The notes beneath the pieces are model-generated. The model saw only the letters and a program-made list of their open reading frames with translations. It was not told where the DNA came from and did not search any database. Positions 49,683 to 59,549 of a stretch of DNA of 64,000 nucleotides are shown one piece after another; positions within the stretch are counted from its first letter, which is position 1; each line of letters opens with the position of its first letter. Source of the DNA: Bordetella genomosp. 13 (GTDB lineage: Bacteria > Pseudomonadota > Gammaproteobacteria > Burkholderiales > Burkholderiaceae_B); contig NZ_CP021111.1 of assembly GCF_002119665.1 (NCBI RefSeq), positions 868,001 to 932,000 of the forward strand, in the 5' to 3' direction. Both the position numbers and the translations under genes were made by a program.

Positions 49683-50846
49683 ATGAGCGCCGCTGGCCGG
49701 CTGACCGTTCTGCACGTGATCACGGGGCTGGGCCAGGGCGGCGCCGAGGCGGTGCTGTTCCGCATGGCCACATACCCGGGGCAGGCGGTGCGCCACGTCA
49801 TCGTGTCGCTGACCGACGAGGGCATCTACGGCACGCGCCTGCGCGCCGCGGGCGTGGCGGTGCATGCGCTGGGCATGCCGCGGGGCCGCGTCAGCCTGTC
49901 GGGCCTGCATGCGTTGTATGCATTGCTGCGCGAGGTGCGCCCGCATGCCGTGCAGACCTGGATGTACCACTCGGACCTGATCGGCGGCGTGATGGCGCGG
50001 CTGGCCGGCATACGCGCGGTGGCGTGGGGCGTACGCAATTCCGGCGCGCACCTGCGGCGCAGCAGCCGATCCGCGCGGCTGGTGCTGCGGTTGTGCGCCA
50101 TGCTGTCGGGCCGCGTGCCGGCCGCCATCGTGTGCGCCGCCCAGGATTCCGCCGAGCGGCACAGGCGACTGGGTTATCGTGCCGATCGCATGGTGGTGAT
50201 CTCGAACGGTTATGACCTCGCGCGCTTCACACCCGACCCCGAGGCTCGGGCCCGCATGCGCGCGCTGTGGGGGGTGGCGCCCGAGGTGCCGCTGGCGGGC
50301 TGCGTGGCACGGTGGGATCCGCTGAAAGACCATCGCAACCTCTTGCAGGCCCTGGGCCGGCTGGTGCGCGAAGGCCGCGACGGCGGACTGCAATGCGTGC
50401 TGGTGGGCCGCGGCATGTCGCCCGGCAACGCCGAGCTGGCGGCGCTGATCGACGCAGAGGGGCTGCGCGGCCGCATACTGCTGGCCGGTCCCAGCGACGA
50501 CGTGCCCGCCGTGATGAACGCGCTGGACATGCACGTGCTGTCCAGCTGCGCCGAGGGCTTTCCCAATGTGGTGGCCGAGGCCATGGCCTGCGGCACGCCC
50601 TGCGTCGTGACCGACGTCGGCGATGCGGCCTACATCGTGGACGACACGGGGCCGGTGGCGCCGCCCGAGCAGCCGGCGGCGCTGGCCGACGCGATGGCCG
50701 CCTTGCTGGCGCAACTGGCGGCGCACGGCCGCGAGGCCGTGGGACAGGCCGGCCGCCAGCGTGTGCTGCAACAGTTCGACCTGCGGCGCATGGTCGATGC
50801 GTACGCCGGAGTCTGGCGCCGCATCTCGGAAGGAAAAAAGCCATGA
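49683..50846 (+). CDS. GT4-family glycosyltransferase
   Basis: The 387-residue enzyme opens LTVLHVITGLGQGGAEAVLF and carries GCVARWDPLKDHRNLLQALG and SSCAEGFPNVVAEAMACGTP with the E-x7-E pair. AGGGGG precedes ATG 49683. The gap of 55 bases to the previous gene is the largest among the last three transferases, but it contains no terminator. Its stop overlaps the next start. Sugar specificity is unknown. Confidence 0.87.
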   Translation: MSAAGRLTVLHVITGLGQGGAEAVLFRMATYPGQAVRHVIVSLTDEGIYGTRLRAAGVAVHALGMPRGRVSLSGLHALYALLREVRPHAVQTWMYHSDLIGGVMARLAGIRAVAWGVRNSGAHLRRSSRSARLVLRLCAMLSGRVPAAIVCAAQDSAERHRRLGYRADRMVVISNGYDLARFTPDPEARARMRALWGVAPEVPLAGCVARWDPLKDHRNLLQALGRLVREGRDGGLQCVLVGRGMSPGNAELAALIDAEGLRGRILLAGPSDDVPAVMNALDMHVLSSCAEGFPNVVAEAMACGTPCVVTDVGDAAYIVDDTGPVAPPEQPAALADAMAALLAQLAAHGREAVGQAGRQRVLQQFDLRRMVDAYAGVWRRISEGKKP

Positions 50847-52039
50847 ACCCCGCGCTTCCTGGCCGTTCCGACGACACCTCGTTCCCCGCGCAAGCTCCGC
50901 GCCGCCTGCTGTTCGTCGTCAACAATCCGGCGTTCTTCATGTCCCACAGACTGCCGCTGGCACTGGTCGCGCAGGCGCGGGGTTGGGACGTGCACGTGGC
51001 CACCATGGACGGCCCCGCGGTGGCCGAGGTCGTCGCGCATGGCCTGACGCATCACGTCATTCCGCTGACGCGCAGCGGCAAACAGCCGCTGCAGGAACTG
51101 CGTTCGGTGCTGGCGCTGCGCCGGTTGTTCGGCCGCCTGAAGCCCGACGTGGTGCATCTGGTCACGATCAAGCCTGTGCTGTACGGCGGCATCGCCGCGC
51201 GGCTGGCGGGCGTGCCCGGCATGGTGGCGGCCATCTCGGGCCTGGGCTTCATCTTTCTATCCGACAGCCCGAAGGTGCGGTTGATACGCCGGGTGGTGGC
51301 GGTGCTGTACCGCTGGGCGCTGGGCCATCGCAACAGCCGCGTGATCTTCCAGAACGCCGCCGACCGCGACATGCTGCGCCGCCTCGGAGCGGTGCGCGAG
51401 GAGCAGGTGGTGATGATCCGCGGTTCCGGCGTCGACCTGCGGGAGTGGCCCGCGCTGCCCGAACCGTCGCGGCCCGTGGTGGCGCTGATGGTGGCGCGCC
51501 TGCTGCGCGACAAGGGCGTGACCGAGTTCGTCGAGGCGGCGCGCCTGCTGCGGGCACGCGGCGTGGCCGTGCGCATGCGCCTGGCGGGCGGCATCGATCC
51601 CGGCAATCCCGCGTCGGCCACCGAGGACGACGTGCGGCAGTGGCGCGAGGAGGGCGCGGTCGAGGTGCTGGGCGAGCGCGCGGACGTGGCCGGGCTCAAT
51701 GCGGCCTGCCATATCGCGGTGCTGCCGTCGTATCGCGAAGGCCTGCCCAAGTCGCTGGTCGAGGCGGCCGCCTGCGGCCGGGCCGTGGTGACGACTGACG
51801 TGCCGGGCTGCCGCGACGCGATCACGCCCGGCGAGACCGGCCTGCTGGTGCCGGCGAGAAATGCGGCGGCCCTGGCGGACGCGATCGCGCGGCTGGCCAC
51901 CGACGATGCGCTGCGGCAACGCATGGGCAGGGCCGCGCGGGCACTTGCCGAGCGCGAGTTCGACGTCGATGACGTCAGCCGGCGGCACATCGCCGTATAC
52001 GAAGCCCTGCTGGCTGGCGCGCGGCGCGCGGGACGCTGA
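50843..52039 (+). CDS. GT4-family glycosyltransferase (CapM-like)
   Basis: The 398-residue enzyme starts, after a short extension, with RRLLFVVNNPAFFMSHRLPL, seen in CapM/WbnK-like GalNAc or related transferases. It has VVHLVTIKPVLYGGIAARLA and the C-terminal SYREGLPKSLVEAAACGRAV with the E-x7-E pair. ATG 50843 overlaps the previous stop in an ATGA and follows GGAAGGAAA. It is the last gene of the locus; no polymerase or chain-length regulator follows before the PhoX-like gene. Confidence 0.88.
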   Translation: MNPALPGRSDDTSFPAQAPRRLLFVVNNPAFFMSHRLPLALVAQARGWDVHVATMDGPAVAEVVAHGLTHHVIPLTRSGKQPLQELRSVLALRRLFGRLKPDVVHLVTIKPVLYGGIAARLAGVPGMVAAISGLGFIFLSDSPKVRLIRRVVAVLYRWALGHRNSRVIFQNAADRDMLRRLGAVREEQVVMIRGSGVDLREWPALPEPSRPVVALMVARLLRDKGVTEFVEAARLLRARGVAVRMRLAGGIDPGNPASATEDDVRQWREEGAVEVLGERADVAGLNAACHIAVLPSYREGLPKSLVEAAACGRAVVTTDVPGCRDAITPGETGLLVPARNAAALADAIARLATDDALRQRMGRAARALAEREFDVDDVSRRHIAVYEALLAGARRAGR

Positions 52040-52136
52040 GCTTCGGCCGGGTCCGCGGCGTTCGCGGGTGATTTCACATCGTTGCAACGGGCGGTCCCTA
52101 TGATCCGGGCGATTTCGACCCTCAAGGTGAAACGCC

Positions 52137-53582
52137 ATGACGCAATCCCCGATCGTCCCGCTGGACATGTCCCAGCGCCGCCGTTTCCTGCGGCTGTCCC
52201 TGGCCAGCGCCGGCGCCGTGTCCCTCAGCAGCTTCCTGGCGGCCTGTGGCAGCGACGGCGATGACGATCGCCCCGCGGACGAGCCGCCGGCAGAGACCCC
52301 GCCTCCTGGCGAAACGCCGCCGGTAGATCCGCCCGCCCCGACCAGTCCCTTCGCGCAGATGTCCGAACTGCGCGCGGCCGACGAGAACGGCGTCATGCTG
52401 CCCGACGGCTTTTCGTCGCGCATCGTGGCGCGCTCGGGCGTGGCCCCGTTGGCCGGCGCGGAGCCCTGGCACGGCGCGCCGGACGGCGGCGCCTGTTATC
52501 CGACCGCCGATGGCGGCTGGATCTATGTCAGCAATGCCGAACTGGCGCTGGGCGCGGACGGCCGTCCGGCGGGCGGCGTGGGCGCGCTGCGCTTCGACAG
52601 CAATGGCGAATTGGTCGACAGCTATCCCATCCTGAAGGGCACCGGCGGCAACTGCGCCGGCGGGCCCACGCCCTGGGGCACGTGGCTGTCCTGTGAAGAG
52701 TTCGAGTTCGAGCCCGGCGGCCCCGAGGAGGCGCTGATCGGTCGCGCGGCCGGGCTGGTGTGGGAATGCGATCCCCACACGCCGTGGGTCGACGGCCAGG
52801 TCGGCCGCAGCTTTCCTGCGCTGGGCGCGTTCGCGCACGAGGCCGTGTGCGTGGACGCCGAGAACAGGACCCTGTACCTCTCCGAGGACGCCAGCGGCGG
52901 GCGCTTCTACCGCTTCGTCTGCGACGCCTCGGACTGGCCCGCCAACCGCGACCGTCCGCGCATGCAGAGCGGCAAGCTGCAGGTACTGCAGATCAGCGCG
53001 CTGCCCCACGACGCCGAGGTGGTCGCCGCGGCCGCCGCGAATGGCGTCGACCTGAACGCGCCGTGCGCTGTGCAATGGCTCGACGTGGTCAGCCCAGAGC
53101 AGGGCCAGGGCTATACGCGCGTCATGGAACGCCTGGCCGGACGCACGCCTCCCGGCACCGAGTTCCCCAAGTGCGAGGGCACCTGGTTCTTCAACGGCAT
53201 CGTGTATTTCACCACCCAGTCGAACCATCGCATCTGGGCGTACGACGTGGCCAACGAGACCGTGGAAGTCATCTACGACGGCAATCAGAACAGCGTCGAT
53301 TCCATCAACTACTCGATCAACCGCCCCGACAACATCACCGTGACGGCGCTGGGAGAGATCATCGCGGTGGAAGACGGCGGCAACCTGGAAGTCGGCGTCG
53401 TCCGCCTGGACGGCACGTCGCAGGCCATCGCGCGGCTAGTGGGACACGAGAACAGCGAGACCACCGGCGTGGCCCTGTCGCCCGATGGCACGCGACTGTA
53501 CTTCAGCTCGCAGCGCGGCACGACGGGCGACTCCGCGGACGGCGTCACGTTCGAGATCCTGCTGCCGTCGCCCGCCAGGTAA
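52137..53582 (+). CDS. PhoX-like (DUF839) Tat-exported lipoprotein
   Basis: The 481-residue protein resembles the PhoX phosphatase family, calcium- and iron-dependent enzymes that release phosphate from esters. Its N terminus has twin arginines in MSQRRRFLRLSLASAG followed by the lipobox SFLAACGSD with Cys37, so it should be Tat-exported and lipid-anchored. A Pro-rich spacer (residues 45-65) leads to the beta-propeller region with WGTWLSCEEFEFEPG, FAHEAVCVDAENRTLYLSED and ITVTALGEIIAVEDGG. It is shorter than classical PhoX, and catalysis is not proven. No clear Pho box is seen upstream. Confidence 0.8.
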   Translation: MTQSPIVPLDMSQRRRFLRLSLASAGAVSLSSFLAACGSDGDDDRPADEPPAETPPPGETPPVDPPAPTSPFAQMSELRAADENGVMLPDGFSSRIVARSGVAPLAGAEPWHGAPDGGACYPTADGGWIYVSNAELALGADGRPAGGVGALRFDSNGELVDSYPILKGTGGNCAGGPTPWGTWLSCEEFEFEPGGPEEALIGRAAGLVWECDPHTPWVDGQVGRSFPALGAFAHEAVCVDAENRTLYLSEDASGGRFYRFVCDASDWPANRDRPRMQSGKLQVLQISALPHDAEVVAAAAANGVDLNAPCAVQWLDVVSPEQGQGYTRVMERLAGRTPPGTEFPKCEGTWFFNGIVYFTTQSNHRIWAYDVANETVEVIYDGNQNSVDSINYSINRPDNITVTALGEIIAVEDGGNLEVGVVRLDGTSQAIARLVGHENSETTGVALSPDGTRLYFSSQRGTTGDSADGVTFEILLPSPAR

Positions 53583-53606
53583 GGGGGCGTCGATCAACCG
53601 CCGGGT

Positions 53607-54446
53607 TCAGTTTCCCTTTACCCAGGGCAGCGAATAAAACCTGGCGTTGTTCGCATACGAAGCGTGGATGCGCTCGCGCACTGCCGGGGCATGGTGATAG
53701 ATGTCGATGAACCGGCGCAGGCGCGCGTCGTTCTGGTTGTCTTTGCGGGCGACGAAGTGAATGGCCCATTTCACATCGTCCACGCCGGAATACAACAGGC
53801 CGTGGCGGGCGGCGATGTCCGCCTTGCCCGCGGCGACGTAGTGCGAGGTCACGCCATAAGCCAGGTCGACGTCGTCCAGCGACCTTACCAGTTGCGGACC
53901 GTCGACTTCGACGAAGCGCAGCTTCTTCGGGTTGCTCGACACGACGTCCAGCGAAATCCTGCCGTCCGTGCCGGGCGCCAGCGTGACGAGCCCCGCCCGC
54001 GCGAGCAGCAGCAGGCCGCGTCCCTGATTGGCGGGATCGCTGGCCAGCGCCACGCGCGCGCCCTCGGGCAGTTCTTCGAACTTCGAGAACTTCAGCGAGA
54101 ACAGGCCGACGTTGGGCAGCAGGCCGATGGCCACCGGGACAAACGCGTAATTGCCTTCCTTGACCGCGTTGGCCAGGAACGGCAAATGCTGGAAGTAGTT
54201 GGCATCCAGGTCGCCGGCCGCCAGGGCCGTATTGGGGCCGCGCCATTCGGAAAACTCCACGACCTCGACTTCCAGGCCCTGCTTGCGGGCTTCTTCGGCG
54301 GCGGTTTCGATGGAATCGGCGATCGCCCCGGGCGTGACGCCTATCTTCAGCGGCGCAGCGGTCGCCGGTTCCGCCGCCGGCAAGGCGGCCAGTCCAAGCG
54401 CCAGCACGAACAGCCCGGCCTTTCTCCATACGGAAGACGCATGCAT
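53607..54446 (-). CDS. MetQ/NlpA-family ABC transporter substrate-binding protein (third paralogue)
   Basis: The 279-residue periplasmic receptor has a signal peptide without a lipobox cysteine, so it is soluble rather than a lipoprotein. APLKIGVTPGAIADSIETAA opens the mature protein, NYFQHLPFLANAVKEGNYAF is the family centre and [15 protein letters not shown] a binding-cleft segment. AGGAGAG precedes ATG 54446. It closes the sulfur block on the reverse strand, 55 bases downstream of the flavin monooxygenase. It may bring a different methionine-like compound to the single MetNI transporter. Confidence 0.88.
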   Translation of the reverse strand: MHASSVWRKAGLFVLALGLAALPAAEPATAAPLKIGVTPGAIADSIETAAEEARKQGLEVEVVEFSEWRGPNTALAAGDLDANYFQHLPFLANAVKEGNYAFVPVAIGLLPNVGLFSLKFSKFEELPEGARVALASDPANQGRGLLLLARAGLVTLAPGTDGRISLDVVSSNPKKLRFVEVDGPQLVRSLDDVDLAYGVTSHYVAAGKADIAARHGLLYSGVDDVKWAIHFVARKDNQNDARLRRFIDIYHHAPAVRERIHASYANNARFYSLPWVKGN

Positions 54447-54501
54447 GACGGATCTCTCCTGTTTTCCCTGATTCATTGGCGCCGTGGCGGCTCGCTCGCC
54501 T

Positions 54502-55860
54502 TCAGCCATTGCGCCGCCAGCGCGTCCCGGGGTGGTTGGCTGGCAGTCGATCGCCGCGGCCGAACAATTGCTGGCGCAGCGAGCCTTCGCCATAGGCGGT
54601 CTTGTAGCGGCCGCGGTTCTGCAGTTCGGGCACGACCCGTCCGGCAAAGTCCTCCCAGGTCTCGGGCACGACGATGCGCGTAAGGTTGAAGCCGTCGATC
54701 TCGCCTTCGTCTATCCAGTGTTCCAGTTCATCGGCGACCTGGCTGGGATCGCCGACGATGGTGTTGTAGCGGCTGCCCAGGCTGAATTGCTCCAGCAGCC
54801 GGCGGCGCGTCGTCAGGCCCGCCTGCTGCGCGCCCTGGCTAGCCGACTGGATGGCATTGGTCGTGCCATAGGGAATGGGCTCGTCCAGGTCGTACTGCGC
54901 GAAGTCGATGCCGGTGCTGGCGGCGAAATGCGCCAGCCCGCCCTCCGCGCTGGCATGCGCCAGATAATCCTGGTACTTGTCGCGCGCCTCTGCCTCGGTA
55001 TCGCCCACGACCACCGCCAGGCCGGTATAGATCTTGACGTCATCGGGCCTGCGTCCGGCGTCGACGGCAGCCTGGCGCAACTGCCGCGACGCGTCGCGCG
55101 CGGCCGCGGGCGTGCGCGCGCCTATGAAAATGCCTTCGGCATGCCGGCCGGCGAAGCGTCGGCCGCGTTCGGACGTGCCGGCCTGGAACAGCAGCGGCGT
55201 GCGCTGCGGCGAGGGCGCGCTCATGTGGATGGCATTGGCGCGGTAGTACGGGCCCTCGTGCACCACCGGATGCACCTTGTCCGGCAGGGTATGGATACGG
55301 CGGGCCTTGTCGGCGATCACCGCGCCGTCCTCCCAACTGCCTTCCCACAGCTTGTAGCTGAGTTCCAGGAAGTCGTCGGCGCGGTCATAGCGCGCGTCGT
55401 GCTCGGCCAGCCCATCCTGACCCAGGCCGCGGGCGCCGCTGTCCACATAGCCGGTGACGATGTTCCAGCCGACGCGCCCGTTGCTGAGCTGGTCCAGCGT
55501 GGTGATGTCGCGCGCGAAGGTGTAGGGGTGCTCGGCGTTGATGGTGGCCGTCACGCCGAAGCCCAGGTGCTCGGTCGCCGCCGCCATGGCGGAAATCAGC
55601 AGCCACGGATTGTTGACCGGCAACTGGATGCCCTCGCGCAGCGTCAGATCCACGCTTTGCTGGTACACGTCGTAATAGCCGATCACGTCGGCGATGAAGA
55701 TCGCGTCGAACAGGCCTTTTTCCAGGATCCTGGCAATGTCGGTCCAGTACTTCAGCGTGTGGTATTCGGTGGAACGGTCGCGCGGGTGCGTCCACAACCC
55801 ATGGTGGATGTGGCCGACGCAATTCATGTTGAATGCATTGACGTGGATGAGTTTGCTCAT
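54502..55860 (-). CDS. Flavin-dependent monooxygenase, LLM class, NtaA/SnaA/DmoA family
   Basis: The 452-residue enzyme belongs to the two-component bacterial-luciferase-like monooxygenases that use reduced FMN from a separate reductase. WTHPRDRSTEYHTLKYWTDI and LEKGLFDAIFIADVIGYYD near the N terminus and GRVGWNIVTGYVDSGARGLG are typical of the NtaA/DmoA branch. That branch attacks chelated amines or sulfides such as dimethyl sulfide. Its setting among methionine and sulfonate transporters favours an organosulfur substrate, but nitrilotriacetate-like compounds remain possible. No flavin reductase is adjacent. ATG 55860 follows GGAG. Confidence 0.85.
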   Translation of the reverse strand: MSKLIHVNAFNMNCVGHIHHGLWTHPRDRSTEYHTLKYWTDIARILEKGLFDAIFIADVIGYYDVYQQSVDLTLREGIQLPVNNPWLLISAMAAATEHLGFGVTATINAEHPYTFARDITTLDQLSNGRVGWNIVTGYVDSGARGLGQDGLAEHDARYDRADDFLELSYKLWEGSWEDGAVIADKARRIHTLPDKVHPVVHEGPYYRANAIHMSAPSPQRTPLLFQAGTSERGRRFAGRHAEGIFIGARTPAAARDASRQLRQAAVDAGRRPDDVKIYTGLAVVVGDTEAEARDKYQDYLAHASAEGGLAHFAASTGIDFAQYDLDEPIPYGTTNAIQSASQGAQQAGLTTRRRLLEQFSLGSRYNTIVGDPSQVADELEHWIDEGEIDGFNLTRIVVPETWEDFAGRVVPELQNRGRYKTAYGEGSLRQQLFGRGDRLPANHPGTRWRRNG

Positions 55861-55954
55861 CACAGGGCTCCGTGTTCGCGCAAAAGGAAATCCAGCGCGC
55901 GAAAATCGCGCCGGTGGACTGGAAGCGCGTGCCGTTCACGCGCATGACGTCTGT

Positions 55955-56617
55955 TCAGCGGTTGCGCAGCCAGCGCGCGTAGCGGTCGCCCGAGGTCTGC
56001 ACGACGGTGACCAGCGCGATCAGCACCGCGATCACGATCAGCATCACCTGGGTGTCGAAGCGCTGGTAGCCGTAGCGGATGGCCAGGTCGCCCAGTCCGC
56101 CGGCGCCCACGGCGCCGGCCATCGCCGAGGAACTGATCAGCGCGACCAGCGTGATCGTGAAGCCGCCGATGATGCCCGGTAGCGCCTCGGGGAAATAGAC
56201 ATGGCGGATGATGTGCCACTTCTTGCAGCCCATGGCCTGCGCCGCTTCGATCAGTCCGGGGTCGACCTCGCGCAGGCTGACTTCGGCGATGCGCGCGAAG
56301 AACGGCGTGGCGCTGATTGCCAGCGGCACGACGGCGGCCCATACGCCGATGGTGGTGCCGGCCACCAGCCGCGTGAAAGGAATCAGCGCCACCAGCATCA
56401 CGATGAAGGGCGTGGCGCGAAAACCGTTGACCACGCTGCCCACGACGCGGTTGATCCGGGGCGATTCCAGAAAGCCGCCCGACGCGGTGACGATCAGCAG
56501 CACCGCCAGCGGGATGCCGGCGAAGAAGGCGATGGCGCCCGATATGCCGACCATCGTCAGGGTGTCGAGGAATGCCTGGGTATAGCGTTCAAGCGGAATG
56601 GACAGATTCAGGAACAT
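55955..56617 (-). CDS. metI: D-methionine-type ABC transporter permease
   Basis: The 220-residue permease has five predicted membrane spans and the EAA loop [20 protein letters not shown], close to E. coli MetI in length and order. ATG 56617 lies inside the metN coding region, a 29-base overlap, so it is translationally coupled. It is the only MetI-type permease for three MetQ-like receptors in this cluster. Confidence 0.92.
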   Translation of the reverse strand: MFLNLSIPLERYTQAFLDTLTMVGISGAIAFFAGIPLAVLLIVTASGGFLESPRINRVVGSVVNGFRATPFIVMLVALIPFTRLVAGTTIGVWAAVVPLAISATPFFARIAEVSLREVDPGLIEAAQAMGCKKWHIIRHVYFPEALPGIIGGFTITLVALISSSAMAGAVGAGGLGDLAIRYGYQRFDTQVMLIVIAVLIALVTVVQTSGDRYARWLRNR

Positions 56618-57776
56618 AGCCGATGGTCTCGATCAGGTGCGCGATGGCGGCGGAGCCATGCGTCAAAGTGTGCAGGGGAGGGAGCGGCGCCCGGCCATCC
56701 AGCGCCAGCAGCAGGCGACCATGGGCGTGGCCCTGGATGCGGTCCACGCCTCCGTGCACTAGCCGCACGCCGGGCAAGACCTGGGCGATCCGGGCCAGGT
56801 CGGGCTCCAGCCCGCCTTCTCCGGTATACGAAAGCTGCAGAATCCGGTCATGAGGCGCTTGCCCGGGCGGCTGCGCCACCAGCCGGCCCCGCAGGTCGTC
56901 GGGCAGCCCGTGCTGCAGCGGCGCCAGCAGCGCCCGGGTGGCCTCGTGTCCGGGCGCACCGAAGACCTTCCACACCTCGCCAAGTTCGGCGATGCGTCCG
57001 CCTTCCAGTACCAGCACCTGGTCCGCGATCTCGCGGATCACGCTCATTTCATGCGTGATCAGGACGATGGTGATGCCAAGCCGCCGGTTGATGTCCTTGA
57101 GCAGTTGCAGGATGGATTGCGTGGTTTCCGGGTCGAGTGCCGAAGTCGCCTCGTCGCACAACAGGATTTCCGGCTGCGTGGCCAGCGCCCGGGCGATGCC
57201 CACGCGCTGCTTCTGCCCGCCGGACAGGCGTCCGGGGCGCACATGGTGTTTGTCCTGCAGGCCGACCAGGGCCAGCAGCTCGGTCACGCGCCGGACGATG
57301 TCCGCCGGCCGTGCCCCCGCCACCTTCAGCGGCAGAGCCACATTGTCGAACACCGTCTTGGCCGACAGCAGGTTGAAGTGCTGGAAGATCATGCCGATGC
57401 GGCGGCGCAGCTGCACCAGCTCGCTTTCGCCCAGCGCGGCGATGTCCACGCCGTCGACGAGGACCTTGCCGCTCGTGGGCCGTTCGAGCCGGTTGATGGT
57501 GCGCAGCAGGCTGGACTTGCCGGCGCCGCTGCGGCCGATGATGCCGAAGACGCTGCCGGCGGGGATGTCCAGCGTGATGTCCTGCAGCGCGTGCACATCG
57601 CCGGCGGGCGACCGGTATACCTTCGCAAGCTGGTGAAACGACACCGATCCCGCACGCGGGATGGCGTGCGTGGCGCCGGCGGCGTCCGCGACTGCCGCCG
57701 CCGCGGGCCGGGCGTCGTCGAAAGGCCCCTCGGATGACGGATCCAGGCCGCGGCGCAGCGCGATCGAGCTAGACAT
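56589..57776 (-). CDS. metN: Methionine-type ABC transporter ATP-binding protein
   Basis: The 395-residue ATPase has Walker [14 protein letters not shown], signature [13 protein letters not shown] and Walker [12 protein letters not shown]. The C-terminal region (about residues 320-380), [20 protein letters not shown] onward, is the NIL regulatory domain that binds methionine and inhibits transport. A 40-residue N-terminal extension precedes the ABC domain. AGGAGG precedes ATG 57776. It overlaps metI. Confidence 0.93.
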   Translation of the reverse strand: MSSSIALRRGLDPSSEGPFDDARPAAAAVADAAGATHAIPRAGSVSFHQLAKVYRSPAGDVHALQDITLDIPAGSVFGIIGRSGAGKSSLLRTINRLERPTSGKVLVDGVDIAALGESELVQLRRRIGMIFQHFNLLSAKTVFDNVALPLKVAGARPADIVRRVTELLALVGLQDKHHVRPGRLSGGQKQRVGIARALATQPEILLCDEATSALDPETTQSILQLLKDINRRLGITIVLITHEMSVIREIADQVLVLEGGRIAELGEVWKVFGAPGHEATRALLAPLQHGLPDDLRGRLVAQPPGQAPHDRILQLSYTGEGGLEPDLARIAQVLPGVRLVHGGVDRIQGHAHGRLLLALDGRAPLPPLHTLTHGSAAIAHLIETIGYVPESVHSA

Positions 57777-57796
57777 GGCAACCTCCTGGAGGGCGG

Positions 57797-58624
57797 TCAG
57801 CGCTGCCAAGGCAGCGTGTAAAGGTTCTTGTCATGGTCGAAGCGCGCGTCGATCACCTCGCGCACCTTCTGCGATTGCTGGAAGACCTCGACGAACCGCC
57901 GCAGCTTGGGCTCGTCCTTGCGGTCCGAGCGCGCGGCAAAGCCCATCGCATAGAAAGTGTCGGCGATGCCCGAGTACACCAGTCCCTGGCTGGCCTGTTC
58001 TTTCTTGCCCGCGCTGACGAAGTAGCTGGGCCAGACCACGGCCAGGTCCACGTCGGGCAGCGAATGGATGAGCTGCGGCCCCTCGATTTCCACGATGCGC
58101 AGGCGCTTCGGATTCTCGATCACGTCGTGGACCGTCGCGCCGGTGTCGTTGCCGTTCTTCAGCTTGACCAGCCCCGCCTTCTGCAGCAGCAGCAGGCCGC
58201 GCCCCTGGTTGACCGGGTCGTTCGGGACGGAAACCCGCGCGCCATCGGGGACGTCGCCCAGCGACTTGATCTTGTTCGAATACAGGCCGATGTTCTGCAG
58301 CAAGCCCAGGCCGATCAGCTCGATCCGGTAGCCCCGTTCCTTGACCGCGTTATTCAGGAAGGCCTGGTGCTGGAAAAAATTCAGGTCGATGTCGCGGTTG
58401 TTCAGTGCCTCGTTGGGCAGCGTCCAGTCCGTGAATTCGACGAGCTGCACGTCCAGCCCTTGCTTGAGCGCCTCGGCCTTGACCGCTTCGATCGCATCCG
58501 AGGTGGCGCCGGGCGTGGAGCCGACCTTGACCACTTCCGCGGCTTGACCCGCGGGGGCCAGCGCCGCGGCGCTTACCAGCCACGCGGCCAGTATCCTGAA
58601 TACGAAGACGGATTGAGATGTCAT
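57797..58624 (-). CDS. metQ: MetQ/NlpA-family ABC transporter substrate-binding protein (second paralogue)
   Basis: This 275-residue receptor has a signal peptide ending near APAGQA, no lipobox, and the family core [37 protein letters not shown] and [20 protein letters not shown]. It lies 20 bases before metN, the tightest receptor-ATPase spacing in the cluster, so it is the best candidate for the principal MetNI partner. Its sequence is clearly diverged from the other two MetQ proteins. Confidence 0.9.
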   Translation of the reverse strand: MTSQSVFVFRILAAWLVSAAALAPAGQAAEVVKVGSTPGATSDAIEAVKAEALKQGLDVQLVEFTDWTLPNEALNNRDIDLNFFQHQAFLNNAVKERGYRIELIGLGLLQNIGLYSNKIKSLGDVPDGARVSVPNDPVNQGRGLLLLQKAGLVKLKNGNDTGATVHDVIENPKRLRIVEIEGPQLIHSLPDVDLAVVWPSYFVSAGKKEQASQGLVYSGIADTFYAMGFAARSDRKDEPKLRRFVEVFQQSQKVREVIDARFDHDKNLYTLPWQR

Positions 58625-58673
58625 GCGAAATTCCTTGTCGGCTAGCCCGATGATTCCTGGATGGAAGAAATGT

Positions 58674-59486
58674 CTATCGCTGCACCCACGACAGCGTGAA
58701 GAGCCGCTGGTCGTTGGCGAAGTCCTTCAGCGCCTGGGCGCGCACGGCCTCGGACGTCTGGTAGATCTTCACGAACTTCTGGACGTCCGGATCGTTGACG
58801 CGGTCGGCCTTGGTGACGAACTGGATGGAGAACTGCTTGTCTTCGATGCCCGAATAGGCCAGGCCGCTGGAAGGATCGAAGGCCTTGGCCGCCACGATGA
58901 AGTGCGGATAGCCCATCGCGAGGTCCACATCGGGCGTGATGCGCACCAGCTGCGGGCCCTCGACTTCGACGAAGCTCAGTTTCCTGGGGTTGTCGACGAT
59001 GTCGTCCAGGGACCCCAGATAGCCCACCCCGGGCTTGAGCTTGACGAGGCCGACCTTCTGCAGGAGCAGCAGGCCGCGCCCCTGGTTGACGGGATCGTTG
59101 GCGATGCCTACCTTGCCGCCCACCGGAATGTCGGCGGCCGCCTTGTACTTCAGCGAATACAGGCCCACGTTGGCCAGCAGGCCCGTGCCGGCGCTGGCGA
59201 GCTTGTAGCCGTTCTTCTTGATCGCGTTGTCCAGGAAGGGCTGGTGCTGGAAGTAGTTGATGTCCAGGTCGCCGTTGTCGACCGCGACGTTGGGCGTGGT
59301 CCAGTCGGTGAATTCGACCAGCTGCACGTCGATGCCCTGGGCCTTCGCCTCGCGCGCGGCCACTTCCACGGAGTTGGCGTATGCGCCCGGGACGACGCCT
59401 ATCCTCAGCTTGGCGGCTTGCGCGGGCAGGGCGACGACGGCCGTCAACGCGGCGGTCGCGGCAATGAATTTCAGGGTCTTCAACAT
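58674..59486 (-). CDS. metQ: MetQ/NlpA-family ABC transporter substrate-binding protein (first paralogue)
   Basis: The 270-residue periplasmic receptor begins MLKTLKFIAATAALTAVVAL with cleavage after AQA and no lipobox cysteine. KLRIGVVPGAYANSVEVAAR, NYFQHQPFLDNAIKKNGYKL and [16 protein letters not shown] define the family. It lies 49 bases before the second metQ and 63 after ssuB, on the same strand. It may bind methionine, a sulfoxide or another thioether. Confidence 0.9.
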   Translation of the reverse strand: MLKTLKFIAATAALTAVVALPAQAAKLRIGVVPGAYANSVEVAAREAKAQGIDVQLVEFTDWTTPNVAVDNGDLDINYFQHQPFLDNAIKKNGYKLASAGTGLLANVGLYSLKYKAAADIPVGGKVGIANDPVNQGRGLLLLQKVGLVKLKPGVGYLGSLDDIVDNPRKLSFVEVEGPQLVRITPDVDLAMGYPHFIVAAKAFDPSSGLAYSGIEDKQFSIQFVTKADRVNDPDVQKFVKIYQTSEAVRAQALKDFANDQRLFTLSWVQR

Positions 59487-59549
59487 GGGTCTTCTCTTGT
59501 GCGTGCGTGGAGGGGCCCGCCCCTGGACGGGGCGCGCGTGAAGTCGGGA

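Noticed and set aside
52070..52136. Pho box before the PhoX-like gene
   Set aside because: No repeated CTGTCAT-like motif is present; only a weak TATGAT -10 is seen.
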